A stretch of DNA of 64,000 nt from Pseudomonas sp. Leaf58. GTDB lineage: Bacteria; Pseudomonadota; Gammaproteobacteria; Pseudomonadales; Pseudomonadaceae. Positions 57,468 to 64,000 of the stretch are shown here, one piece after another; within the stretch, counting starts at the first letter, position 1, and each line of letters opens with the position of its first letter. Location: the NCBI RefSeq assembly GCF_003627215.1, contig NZ_CP032677.1, positions 2,547,501 through 2,611,500 of the forward strand. The letters run 5' to 3'. The position numbers and the translations under genes are program-made. The notes beneath the pieces are model-generated. The model was not told where the DNA came from. It was given only the letters and a program-made list of their open reading frames with translations, and ran no database searches.

Positions 57468-59966
57468 TCAGGCCAGCCCTAGCTGCTTGCGCATGGCAGC
57501 GGTGATCGACTGCCGGGTCTTGGCATAGTCGGCCCAAGGGTCGTCCAGGTCGTTCAGGCGCTCGCGCAGGTTGCCGATGTGCCACTGGTTAGCGCCCTTG
57601 AGTTGTGGCAGTTCTTCACGCCAGATGGGGACCGAGACGGGCAAGCCTTCACGGGCGCGCAGGGAGTACGCGCAGGCGGTGGTGGCACCTTTGCCATTGC
57701 GCAGGTAGTCGATGAAAATGCGCCCGACCCGGTTTTTGGGCCCGGACACTGCACTCAGCCGATCAGGGAACAGCCCGGCCAAGTAATCGACCATGGCGTG
57801 GCTGAAGGCCTTGACCTCGTCCCAGCTGCCCCGCCGGGTCAGGGGCACGACCAGGTGCATGCCTTTGCCGCCGCTGGTCTTCAGAAACACCTTCAAACCC
57901 AGTTCATCCAGCAGGGTTAGGACCAGTTGAGTGGCTTCGAGCATGGCCTTCCAGGGCAGTGCCGGGTCTGGGTCAAGGTCGAGGACCAAGCGGTCGGGCT
58001 TGTCGAAATCCTTGTCGGTGGCGTTCCAGGTGTGCAGTTCGAGCATGTTCATTTGCACCGCGCCGAGCAGGGTGTCGGCACGGTTGATGACCATCGCCGC
58101 CTGGCCGGCTTCGTCCTTGCCGTAGCTAAGCACATTGGCAATGTGCAGCTGACCGGCGTTCTTCTGGAAAAACAGCTCACCGGCCAGCCCGTCCGGCGCG
58201 CGGACCAGCGCCACCGGGCGGTCCTTGAGCTGGGGCAAGATCCACTGGCTGACGGCGGCGTAATACTCGGCCACGTCACGTTTACTCACGCCGGTGCTGG
58301 CGTCGATTACCCGGTCGGGGTGGGTCAGGCGCAGCTCGCCGAAGGCTGCGGGCGCCTTGGCCTGCTTGCGCTTAGGCACGGTCTTGGCTGGCATGGCGCG
58401 CTCCAGGTCGATGGCGGTCGCCGGCTTGTCATCGCGTAGGCCGTGGAACACCGAGTGGCGCACGATGCCGTCGCGGGTCATCTGGGCATAGGCGACTTCG
58501 GCCAACAGCTGCGGCTTCAGCCAGTGTACGCCGCGCGTCTCGGCACCGGTGGGTGGCTTGAGCAGGGCGGGTTTGGCGGTTTCCAGCGGTTTGAGCCGGG
58601 CGTGAATACTGGCCAGGGTCGCGCTGCTGAAGCCGGTACCCACCTTGCCGGCATAACGCAGCTGGCCGCTGTCGTGATCATGCAGGGCCAGCAGCAGGGC
58701 CCCAAAGCCGCTGCGGCTGCCCTTGGGCTCGGTGTAGCCGACGATCACGAACTCCTGGCGCTGCTTGCACTTGAGCTTGATCCAGTCTGGGCTGCGGCGA
58801 CCGCTGTACGGGCTGTCGACACGCTTGCCGATCAGGCCTTCGAGCTGCAGCCGGCAGGCGCTGTCCAGCAACGACTGCACCGGCTGGTCGAAGTCAGCAG
58901 AGTACTTGAGGACCTCTGATTGGTTGTGCTCGAGCAACTGGCGCAACGTATCGCGCCGCGCTTGCAGCGGCACGCGGCGCAGGTCCTGGCCGCCGAGGAA
59001 GGGCAAGTCGAACAGGTAATAGGTGATGCGCTCGTCATGCGCGGTGTCGAAGGCATTTTGCAGGGCCTGGAAGTCTGCCGCGCCGTTTTCATCAGCCACG
59101 ACCATTTCGCCATCGAGCCAGCCCGAATCGATGCCCAGTGCACGCAGGGCGGCGACCTGCTTGGGCATCTTGCTGCTCCAGTCGTGGCCATTGCGGGTGA
59201 ACAGGCGGATGTCATCGCCATCGATGCGGGCCAGGATACGGTAGCCGTCGAACTTGACCTCGTAGCGCCAGTCGCCGCTGGGCGGTGAGTCGAGCAGCGT
59301 CGCCAGCTGCGGTTGCAGCTGCGCAGGCAACGGCGCTTTCCGGCCGGTGGCGGCGCGTTTACGGCTGCTGCGCGGGGGGGCGGGCTTGTTGGTAGCGGCC
59401 TTGCGCGGCACTAACGTGCGGTCACTGAGCACGCTGTCGGGCTGGGCTTCGACGATGCTGTAGTCGGCTTCGCTGCGTGCCTCGCCGTCGTGTGACTTGA
59501 CCAGCATCCACTGCTCCTTCTTACCGGCCAGGTGGGTGCGGAACAGGTTCCACACGCCGCTAAGTTTTTCGCCTTGCAAGCGAAAGCGCAGCTTGCCCTT
59601 GGCATAGGCCTCGTGCGCATCGCCTTCGGGCTCCCAGATGCCGCGGTCCCAGACGATCACATCGCCTGCGCCGTAATGGCCTTCAGGGATATGCCCTTCG
59701 AATTCGGCGTAGTCCAGCGGGTGGTCTTCGACGTGCACGGCCAGGCGGCGCACCTTGGGGTCAAGTGACGGCCCTTTGGGAATGGCCCAGCTTTTCAGCG
59801 TGCCATCGAGCTCCAAGCGAAAGTCGTAGTGCAGGTGGCTGGCATCGTGTTTCTGGATGCAGAACTGCAACGCGTGCGCTCGCTTGCCACGGCTGCGCTT
59901 GCCGCTGGGCTCGGGCGTGGCATTGAAGTCGCGCTTGCGCGCATATTCCTGCAGTGGCTTGGCCAT
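57468..59966 (-). CDS. ligD: Multidomain NHEJ DNA ligase LigD (phosphoesterase-ligase-polymerase)
   Basis: 832-aa end-joining enzyme with the pseudomonad domain order. The N-terminal 3'-phosphoesterase (about residues 35-170) has HDASHLHYDFRLEL and EFEGHIPEGHYGAGDV. The ATP-dependent ligase (about 215-530) has the nucleotidyl lysine K238 in EVKFDGYRILA. The polymerase/primase (about 545-832) has the catalytic aspartates D663 and D665 in LVLDLDPDP. The start at 59966 (MAKPLQEYARKRDF) has GGAG upstream; the longer open frame to 60260 is not conserved. It works with Ku, encoded at 53401. Confidence 0.96.
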   Translation of the reverse strand: MAKPLQEYARKRDFNATPEPSGKRSRGKRAHALQFCIQKHDASHLHYDFRLELDGTLKSWAIPKGPSLDPKVRRLAVHVEDHPLDYAEFEGHIPEGHYGAGDVIVWDRGIWEPEGDAHEAYAKGKLRFRLQGEKLSGVWNLFRTHLAGKKEQWMLVKSHDGEARSEADYSIVEAQPDSVLSDRTLVPRKAATNKPAPPRSSRKRAATGRKAPLPAQLQPQLATLLDSPPSGDWRYEVKFDGYRILARIDGDDIRLFTRNGHDWSSKMPKQVAALRALGIDSGWLDGEMVVADENGAADFQALQNAFDTAHDERITYYLFDLPFLGGQDLRRVPLQARRDTLRQLLEHNQSEVLKYSADFDQPVQSLLDSACRLQLEGLIGKRVDSPYSGRRSPDWIKLKCKQRQEFVIVGYTEPKGSRSGFGALLLALHDHDSGQLRYAGKVGTGFSSATLASIHARLKPLETAKPALLKPPTGAETRGVHWLKPQLLAEVAYAQMTRDGIVRHSVFHGLRDDKPATAIDLERAMPAKTVPKRKQAKAPAAFGELRLTHPDRVIDASTGVSKRDVAEYYAAVSQWILPQLKDRPVALVRAPDGLAGELFFQKNAGQLHIANVLSYGKDEAGQAAMVINRADTLLGAVQMNMLELHTWNATDKDFDKPDRLVLDLDPDPALPWKAMLEATQLVLTLLDELGLKVFLKTSGGKGMHLVVPLTRRGSWDEVKAFSHAMVDYLAGLFPDRLSAVSGPKNRVGRIFIDYLRNGKGATTACAYSLRAREGLPVSVPIWREELPQLKGANQWHIGNLRERLNDLDDPWADYAKTRQSITAAMRKQLGLA

Positions 59967-60094
59967 GGCGGGCTCCGGGCGGTTTGCAGTCTCTAAGCTG
60001 GGAGGCAGCAGGCTGGGCGGTAGTTCAAAAAAACTCTGAATCTTCCAGGTACAGGCGCAGTCGACCGAATGAAGCCACCTGAAGGAGACCGCAC

Positions 60095-60559
60095 ATGGCG
60101 CGCGCAGATGAACCGAAGCCGTATACCCCGACGGAAATCGACGACACCGAAGACCGCATGGGCAGCGTCCATGAACTGGACTTCGATGAACGTTTGGACG
60201 AACGCGAAGGGCGCGTGGGGGATGAGCGCCCAGCCGAGGAGGTGGCGCGGGAATTTCCACCCCGGCGCGTCGCTGAAAGTGGCATGACCGGGGGCGAGGC
60301 GCTAAGCGACAGCCTGCACGAAGACAACGTTACCTATGACGACCTGAGCCCGGACACCCTGCTGGATGAAACCGGCGCCCGTGACCGGCACGAACCGGGT
60401 GGCAGCGGCGGCCCCGCAGACAAAGCCTTGCGCCAGGTGGAGGCGCATGAAATTGGCGGCGGCACGGGCCTGGACGAAGCCGAACTGGCCCGCTCCGCAC
60501 CCTTGGATGGCGAGCCGTGGACGGACGACGTGATCGATGACCAGGAGAACAAGCCATGA
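60095..60559 (+). CDS. Acidic hypothetical protein of the 'HPr-related' pseudomonad family
   Basis: 154-aa highly acidic, hydrophilic protein without membrane segments, probably largely disordered (TPTEIDDTEDRMGSVHELDF, DERLDEREGRVGDERP). Similar pseudomonad proteins are often named phosphotransferase-system HPr-related, but I see no HPr His-15 site. A good AAGGAG precedes the ATG at 60095. It is divergent from ligD and overlaps the metallothionein gene by 4 bp (ATGA), so a stress-related role is plausible. No function is established. Confidence 0.75.
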   Translation: MARADEPKPYTPTEIDDTEDRMGSVHELDFDERLDEREGRVGDERPAEEVAREFPPRRVAESGMTGGEALSDSLHEDNVTYDDLSPDTLLDETGARDRHEPGGSGGPADKALRQVEAHEIGGGTGLDEAELARSAPLDGEPWTDDVIDDQENKP

Positions 60560-60780
60560 ACGAGCAACGTTGTGCCTGTGCGCAGTGTGCCTGCACCGTG
60601 GATGCCAATGCTGTGCAGCAGGAGGGTAAGGCGTATTGCTGCGAAGCCTGCGCCAGCGGGCATCGTAACGGTGAGCCGTGCCGGATGGCGGACTGTCATT
60701 GTGGAGAGAAGCCGGGGGAGAGCACGGTGGACAATGCGCTGGAGGAGACCTTCCCAGCCAGCGACCCCATTTCGCCCTGA
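60556..60780 (+). CDS. Bacterial metallothionein
   Basis: 74-aa cysteine-rich protein. The metal-binding core CACAQCACTVDA, YCCEACASGH and CRMADCHCG contains ten cysteines and histidine, as in the SmtA/BmtA-type metallothioneins of cyanobacteria and pseudomonads, binding zinc, cadmium or copper. A longer, cysteine-free C-terminal tail (DNALEETFPASDP) is typical for Pseudomonas members. The ATG overlaps the stop of the acidic protein gene. No ArsR/SmtB-type repressor is adjacent. Confidence 0.92.
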   Translation: MNEQRCACAQCACTVDANAVQQEGKAYCCEACASGHRNGEPCRMADCHCGEKPGESTVDNALEETFPASDPISP

Positions 60781-60819
60781 AACACCTTAGGCCGAGGCTG
60801 CTGCGGTTTAGCCTACTTT

Positions 60820-60903
60820 GTAGGGACGGGCTTGCCCGCGAAGCATCCAGCGCGGTGCCTGGCACCGGCCGCGCCGGTGTTCGCGGGCAAGCCCGCTCCT
60901 ACA
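60820..60903. repeat. Inverted pair of P. putida REP elements
   Basis: TGTAGGGACGGGCTTGCCCG at 60820 and its inverted partner CGGGCAAGCCCGCTCCTACA ending at 60903, about 37 bp apart, differ at only a few positions. This is a BIME-like arrangement in the convergent gap after the metallothionein gene. A further partial copy, CGGGCAAGCCCGC, follows at about 60912. Confidence 0.85.
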
Positions 60904-60928
60904 ATAAGCACCGGGCAAGCCCGCAGGC

Positions 60929-61357
60929 TCAGTGCGTCTGCCAGATGCCGTTGTTACGCTCGCAATCGGCGCGGGCCTGGCCCAGGCTGGGGGTGTCGTA
61001 GTAGTAGGTGATCACCCGCGCATCCTTGGGCAACGCGGGCTTATCACCGCCAGCGGCCTTGGGGTTAGCCAATGCCTCCTGGGTCAACGGCGCGATGCAA
61101 CTGCCCACACTGCCATCCGCACAGCGCGCTACCTTGTGCTTTTCGCTGTTGAGCATTTCCTTGCTCTCGTTACTGCACGACCAGTTGATCGCTTCGGCGG
61201 GCAGGTTGCTGTAGCTGTAGCAACTGTGCCGCTCCACCGGCGTGACTGCTTCGCTGGAGGAGCGAGTGAGTACGTTGCAGGCTTCGGCCAGGGCCTGGCC
61301 GCAGGCCAAGCTGGCAAGCATCCCTATCAACACGACCTTCATGATGCAGATGCGCAT
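60929..61357 (-). CDS. Exported hypothetical protein with conserved cysteines
   Basis: 142-aa protein with a signal peptide (MKVVLIGMLASLACGQALAE). The mature part has six or so cysteines (EACNVLTRSS, RHSCYSYSNL, NWSCSNESKE, ARCADGSVGSC, RADCERNNG), suggesting a disulfide-bonded periplasmic protein. I do not recognise the family. Two in-frame starts exist, 61357 (MRICIMKV) and 61342 (MKVVLIG); the second gives the shorter, more usual signal. It lies 34 bp downstream of the YbhN-like gene on the same strand. Confidence 0.7.
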   Translation of the reverse strand: MRICIMKVVLIGMLASLACGQALAEACNVLTRSSSEAVTPVERHSCYSYSNLPAEAINWSCSNESKEMLNSEKHKVARCADGSVGSCIAPLTQEALANPKAAGGDKPALPKDARVITYYYDTPSLGQARADCERNNGIWQTH

Positions 61358-61391
61358 TGGCTACCTCCCGGGCCTTAGGCCCTTGTAAGGT

Positions 61392-62339
61392 CTAAGCGGG
61401 CTTGTCGCGCTGGCGCATGGCCTTGGCGCGCTTCTCTAACATCAGGTAAGTCAGCACCGCCAACAACAGCGGCACCAGGTAGTACAACGTACGGTAGCCC
61501 AGCAGCGCCGCCACCAGCGTACCTTGCGCAACCTGCCCATGCAGCAGGGCCAGAAACACTGTTTCCAGCACTCCCAGCCCAGCCGGGATGTGCGCGACCA
61601 CGCCCGCCACGCAGCTGATCAGCAGGATGCCCAGTATCGAAGGGTAGAATGCCTCGCCAGGCAGCAACCAGAAGATCAGCAGGGCCATCAGCGCCCAGTT
61701 GCTGGCACCCAGTACCACTTGGCACAGCGCCAGGCGCAGCGACGGTAGCGTTACCTCATGCTCGCGCCAGCGCCAGGTGCGCTTTTTGGCGAAACCACAG
61801 GCCAGCAGGTAGCTTGCGGCGACGGCTAGCAACACCAGGCCGATCAGTTGCAAGCCGGTGGCGCCGACCGCCCAACTGGGCGGCAGCTCGACCAGGCGCA
61901 AGGCGAACACTGTGCCGGCCAGCAGCATGTAGCCCATCCAGTTGGTTAGCAGGCCCAGGGTAAGGATGCGCGTGATGGTCGCTGTGTCCAGCCCCAGGCG
62001 GCCATATAGTCGGTAGCGCAAGGCCACACCGCCCACCCAGGTGGTGAAGTTGAGGTTGAAGGCATAGCACACGAAGGCCACTGGCAAAACCTGCCGAGCC
62101 GGCAGGTGGTGGCCGGTGTAGGCGCGTGCCAGCAGGTCGTAACTGGCGAAGGTCAAGTAGCTGCACAAGGCCAGCGCCAGGCCGAAGGCCAGGGTGCCAG
62201 GCCGGTAGGCCAGCAATGAGTGGCGCACCTCGTTCCAGTCCAAGTTACGCGCGAGCAGGTACAGCAGTGCTGGGATCAGCAGCAAAAACGCCACGCTGAA
62301 CAGGCGTTTGCCCCAGGTTTGCCAATGTCTACGCGCCAT
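61392..62339 (-). CDS. YbhN-like UPF0104 / lysylphosphatidylglycerol synthase-type membrane protein
   Basis: 315-aa inner-membrane protein with about eight hydrophobic segments. It resembles the flippase-like transmembrane domain of MprF/LPG synthase and E. coli YbhN (VCYAFNLNFTTWVGGVALRYR, LISCVAGVVAHIPAGLGVLETVFLALL). The GAGVLE-type motif near the C-terminus is conserved. YbhN has been linked to phospholipid transport/cardiolipin movement in the envelope. Its start overlaps the stop of the cardiolipin synthase gene (TGATG), supporting joint action. Confidence 0.88.
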   Translation of the reverse strand: MARRHWQTWGKRLFSVAFLLLIPALLYLLARNLDWNEVRHSLLAYRPGTLAFGLALALCSYLTFASYDLLARAYTGHHLPARQVLPVAFVCYAFNLNFTTWVGGVALRYRLYGRLGLDTATITRILTLGLLTNWMGYMLLAGTVFALRLVELPPSWAVGATGLQLIGLVLLAVAASYLLACGFAKKRTWRWREHEVTLPSLRLALCQVVLGASNWALMALLIFWLLPGEAFYPSILGILLISCVAGVVAHIPAGLGVLETVFLALLHGQVAQGTLVAALLGYRTLYYLVPLLLAVLTYLMLEKRAKAMRQRDKPA

Positions 62340-63541
62340 CACGTTTGGCCCTCGTGAAAGTCGCCTTGGGCCTCATCTTGCGGTTGTACCGAGCGCAAAC
62401 GCTGGCGGTGCGCCGGGAACCAGCCGGCAATCCGCGGGAAATGGCGGATCACGTGGAAGCATAGGAAGATTAGCGGCGCCCGCCACCAGTAGCCGCGGAC
62501 CATGCGTTCCAGGGTAACCGGCCTGCAGTGGTCGCTGGCAAGCGCCTGCAGGTGCTGGTTGAGTTGATGGTTAAAGGCCTGGTCACGGATAAACAAGTTG
62601 GCTTCCAGGTTGAACGACAGGCTTAACGGATCGAGGTTGCTGGAGCCAACCGTGGCCCACTCGTCGTCGACCAGCGCCACCTTGCCGTGCAAGGGCCGCT
62701 GGCAGTACTCGTGAATGGCCACACCATCGCGCAGCAGGTAGTTGTACAGCAGCCGCGACAACGCCCGCACCCAGCGCATGTCAGGCTGGCCCTGCAAAAT
62801 CAGTTGTACCTTCACACCCCGCCGGGAGGCGTTGCGCAGTTCACGCATCAGCCGGTAACCCGGGAAAAAATACGCATTGGCGACCACGATGCGCTGGCGG
62901 GCGCGGCGAAAAGCTTGCAGATAATGGGCCTCGATATCGGTACTGCGCAGCCCGTTGTCGCGCTCTACCAGCACGGCACTGCAGGCCCCGGCAGGCTCGG
63001 TCAACGGCCGCACCGCACTGGGCGGCTGCAGCACCGGCGACATCAGGCGTTTGCTGGCGGCATGCACTTGCGCCACCACCGGGCCGGTGACTTCGACGGC
63101 ATAGTCCTGCTTGGCCATGGCACCAAAATCGCCGAGGTGGTCAGCGCTGTAGTTGATACCGCCGATGAAGGCCCGTTCACCATCGACAACCACGATCTTG
63201 CGGTGCAGGCGCCGGAACAGGTTGGTGCGCATGCCCACCAGGCGGGGCTGCGGGTCGAACGCGTGAAAGCTGACCCCGGCTTCGGTCATGGCGGTAATGA
63301 ACGGCGCTGGCAGGTCGGCCGTGCCGTAGCCGTCCACGGCCACTTCGACGCGCACGCCCCGGCAAGCGGCATCGATCAGTACTTGCTGCAATTGCTGGCC
63401 GACCTTGTCATCGAAGATGATGAACGTCTCCAGCAGGATTTCTTCACGTGCTTGGGCCATGGCCTCGAACACGCGGGGGTAGTACTGCTCGCCATTGATC
63501 AGCAACTGCACGTTGTTGCCGTCTACCCAAGGTCGGTTCAC
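62339..63541 (-). CDS. clsB: Cardiolipin synthase B-type phospholipase D family protein
   Basis: 400-aa PLD-superfamily enzyme with two HKD motifs, HRKIVVVDGERAFIGG at about residues 112-127 and HGKVALVDDEWATVGSSN at about 285-302. It lacks the N-terminal membrane segments of ClsA, which points to ClsB/YbhO, making cardiolipin from phosphatidylglycerol. The start is a GTG at 63541 that overlaps the stop of the YbhP-like gene. Gene order ybhP-clsB-ybhN is that of enterobacteria. Confidence 0.9.
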   Translation of the reverse strand: MNRPWVDGNNVQLLINGEQYYPRVFEAMAQAREEILLETFIIFDDKVGQQLQQVLIDAACRGVRVEVAVDGYGTADLPAPFITAMTEAGVSFHAFDPQPRLVGMRTNLFRRLHRKIVVVDGERAFIGGINYSADHLGDFGAMAKQDYAVEVTGPVVAQVHAASKRLMSPVLQPPSAVRPLTEPAGACSAVLVERDNGLRSTDIEAHYLQAFRRARQRIVVANAYFFPGYRLMRELRNASRRGVKVQLILQGQPDMRWVRALSRLLYNYLLRDGVAIHEYCQRPLHGKVALVDDEWATVGSSNLDPLSLSFNLEANLFIRDQAFNHQLNQHLQALASDHCRPVTLERMVRGYWWRAPLIFLCFHVIRHFPRIAGWFPAHRQRLRSVQPQDEAQGDFHEGQT

Positions 63542-64000
63542 AGGTTGATCTCCGCAGCCAGAGGGGCGTGGTCAGACAAGTGCGACCACGGGTACTGCGA
63601 CAGCACCCGGGCATCGCGCGGCATGGCGTTGCGCAAGTAAATGCGGTCCAGGCGCAACAGCGGCAAGCGGGCCGGAAAGCTGCGGGCCGGGGTGCCGAAA
63701 TGCTCGCCAAAGGCCTCTACCAGATGCTCGCTCAGCACCGCGTCGGCCTTCAGCCGCCAATCGTTGAAGTCACCGGCAACGATCACCGGGGCCTTGGCTG
63801 GCAGGCTGTCGAGCAGGTCCAGCAGCAGCTTTACCTGGCTTTGCCGGTGGGCCTCGCGCAAGCCAAGGTGCACGCACACGGCATGCACCTGGTCATGCCC
63901 CGGCACTTCCAGCTGGCAATGCAGCAGGCCGCGCTGCTCTTTGCCCTGCACCGAAACGTCCAGGTTGTTGAAGTGGCGGATTGGGAACTTCGACAGCAAG
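63538..64000 (-). CDS. Endonuclease/exonuclease/phosphatase-family protein (YbhP-like), 5' part outside window
   Basis: C-terminal 150-odd residues of an EEP-fold metal-dependent phosphodiesterase. VCVHLGLREAHR, VIVAGDFNDWR (metal-binding Asp/Asn) and the terminal catalytic SDHAPLAAEI are visible. The frame is open to the right edge, so the N-terminus lies beyond 64000. Position before clsB and a ybhN homologue identifies it as YbhP-like. Its substrate is unknown in the family. Confidence 0.88.
   Translation of the reverse strand, partial: LLSKFPIRHFNNLDVSVQGKEQRGLLHCQLEVPGHDQVHAVCVHLGLREAHRQSQVKLLLDLLDSLPAKAPVIVAGDFNDWRLKADAVLSEHLVEAFGEHFGTPARSFPARLPLLRLDRIYLRNAMPRDARVLSQYPWSHLSDHAPLAAEINL

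Noticed and set aside
60095..60559. Possible phosphocarrier HPr function for the acidic protein
   Set aside because: No HPr fold or phosphorylatable His-15 motif is visible; the traditional family name is not evidence of function.
1..64000. tRNA, rRNA, prophage or integrative-element boundaries
   Set aside because: No cloverleaf-like gene, integrase, phage structural gene or att-like direct repeat was recognised anywhere in the window by eye.

Overview
The window looks like a chromosomal segment of a fluorescent pseudomonad, most likely of the Pseudomonas putida group. The evidence is the high GC content, P. putida-style REP elements (GCGGGCTTGCCCGCGAA type), a complete PtxS-controlled 2-ketogluconate cluster with two exact TGAAACCGGTTTCA operators, and bacterial NHEJ genes (ku, ligD) in a stress-gene neighbourhood. 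I see no tRNA, rRNA, CRISPR array or prophage. The only mobile element I recognise is a damaged IS5-family remnant.

Left part (1-15.3 kb). A seven-gene minus-strand operon carries an acyl-CoA-dehydrogenase-like flavoprotein, a 2-hydroxyacid dehydrogenase, a class II aldolase and a peptide/nickel-type ABC importer whose ATPase runs off the left edge. An IS5 remnant separates it from a LysR regulator. Single housekeeping-type genes follow: GNAT, LysE, alpha/beta hydrolase, pirin, DUF1652, Yip1-like, a small hypothetical and AlkB.

Middle part (15.4-42.7 kb). A four-gene curli operon encodes two large paralogous exported proteins plus CsgB-like and very long CsgA-like curlins; no csgD/E/F/G lies here. 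Next comes a LysR-linked operon of HMG-CoA lyase, CaiB-type CoA-transferase, gamma-carbonic-anhydrase-fold protein, MFS transporter and OprD porin, which reads as uptake and catabolism of a 3-hydroxy-3-methylglutarate-like acid. A T6SS satellite operon (TssL, VgrG, DUF4123 adaptor, VasX-like pore-forming effector, DUF6708 protein) follows. An Ais-like phosphatase with a PAP2 protein and then ptxS-kguE-kguK-kguT-kguD complete this part.

Right part (42.7-64 kb). Here lie endonuclease I, a lone CrtZ-like hydroxylase, a BASS transporter, a DyP peroxidase, a Tat-exported aldo/keto reductase with an NTT-like MFS protein, a KGG stress protein with an unusually structured leader, and a small lipoprotein. 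Two uncharacterised enzyme cassettes stand out: heme-oxygenase-like diiron protein + methyltransferase + GCS2 ligase (followed by an SAH-nucleosidase-like gene), and acyl-CoA dehydrogenase + PIG-L deacetylase + methyltransferase + glycosyltransferase. The second is wedged between ku and ligD. Metallothionein, a ybhN/clsB/ybhP module and small secreted proteins complete a region that resembles the stationary-phase/stress islands of Pseudomonas. That last comparison is inference.
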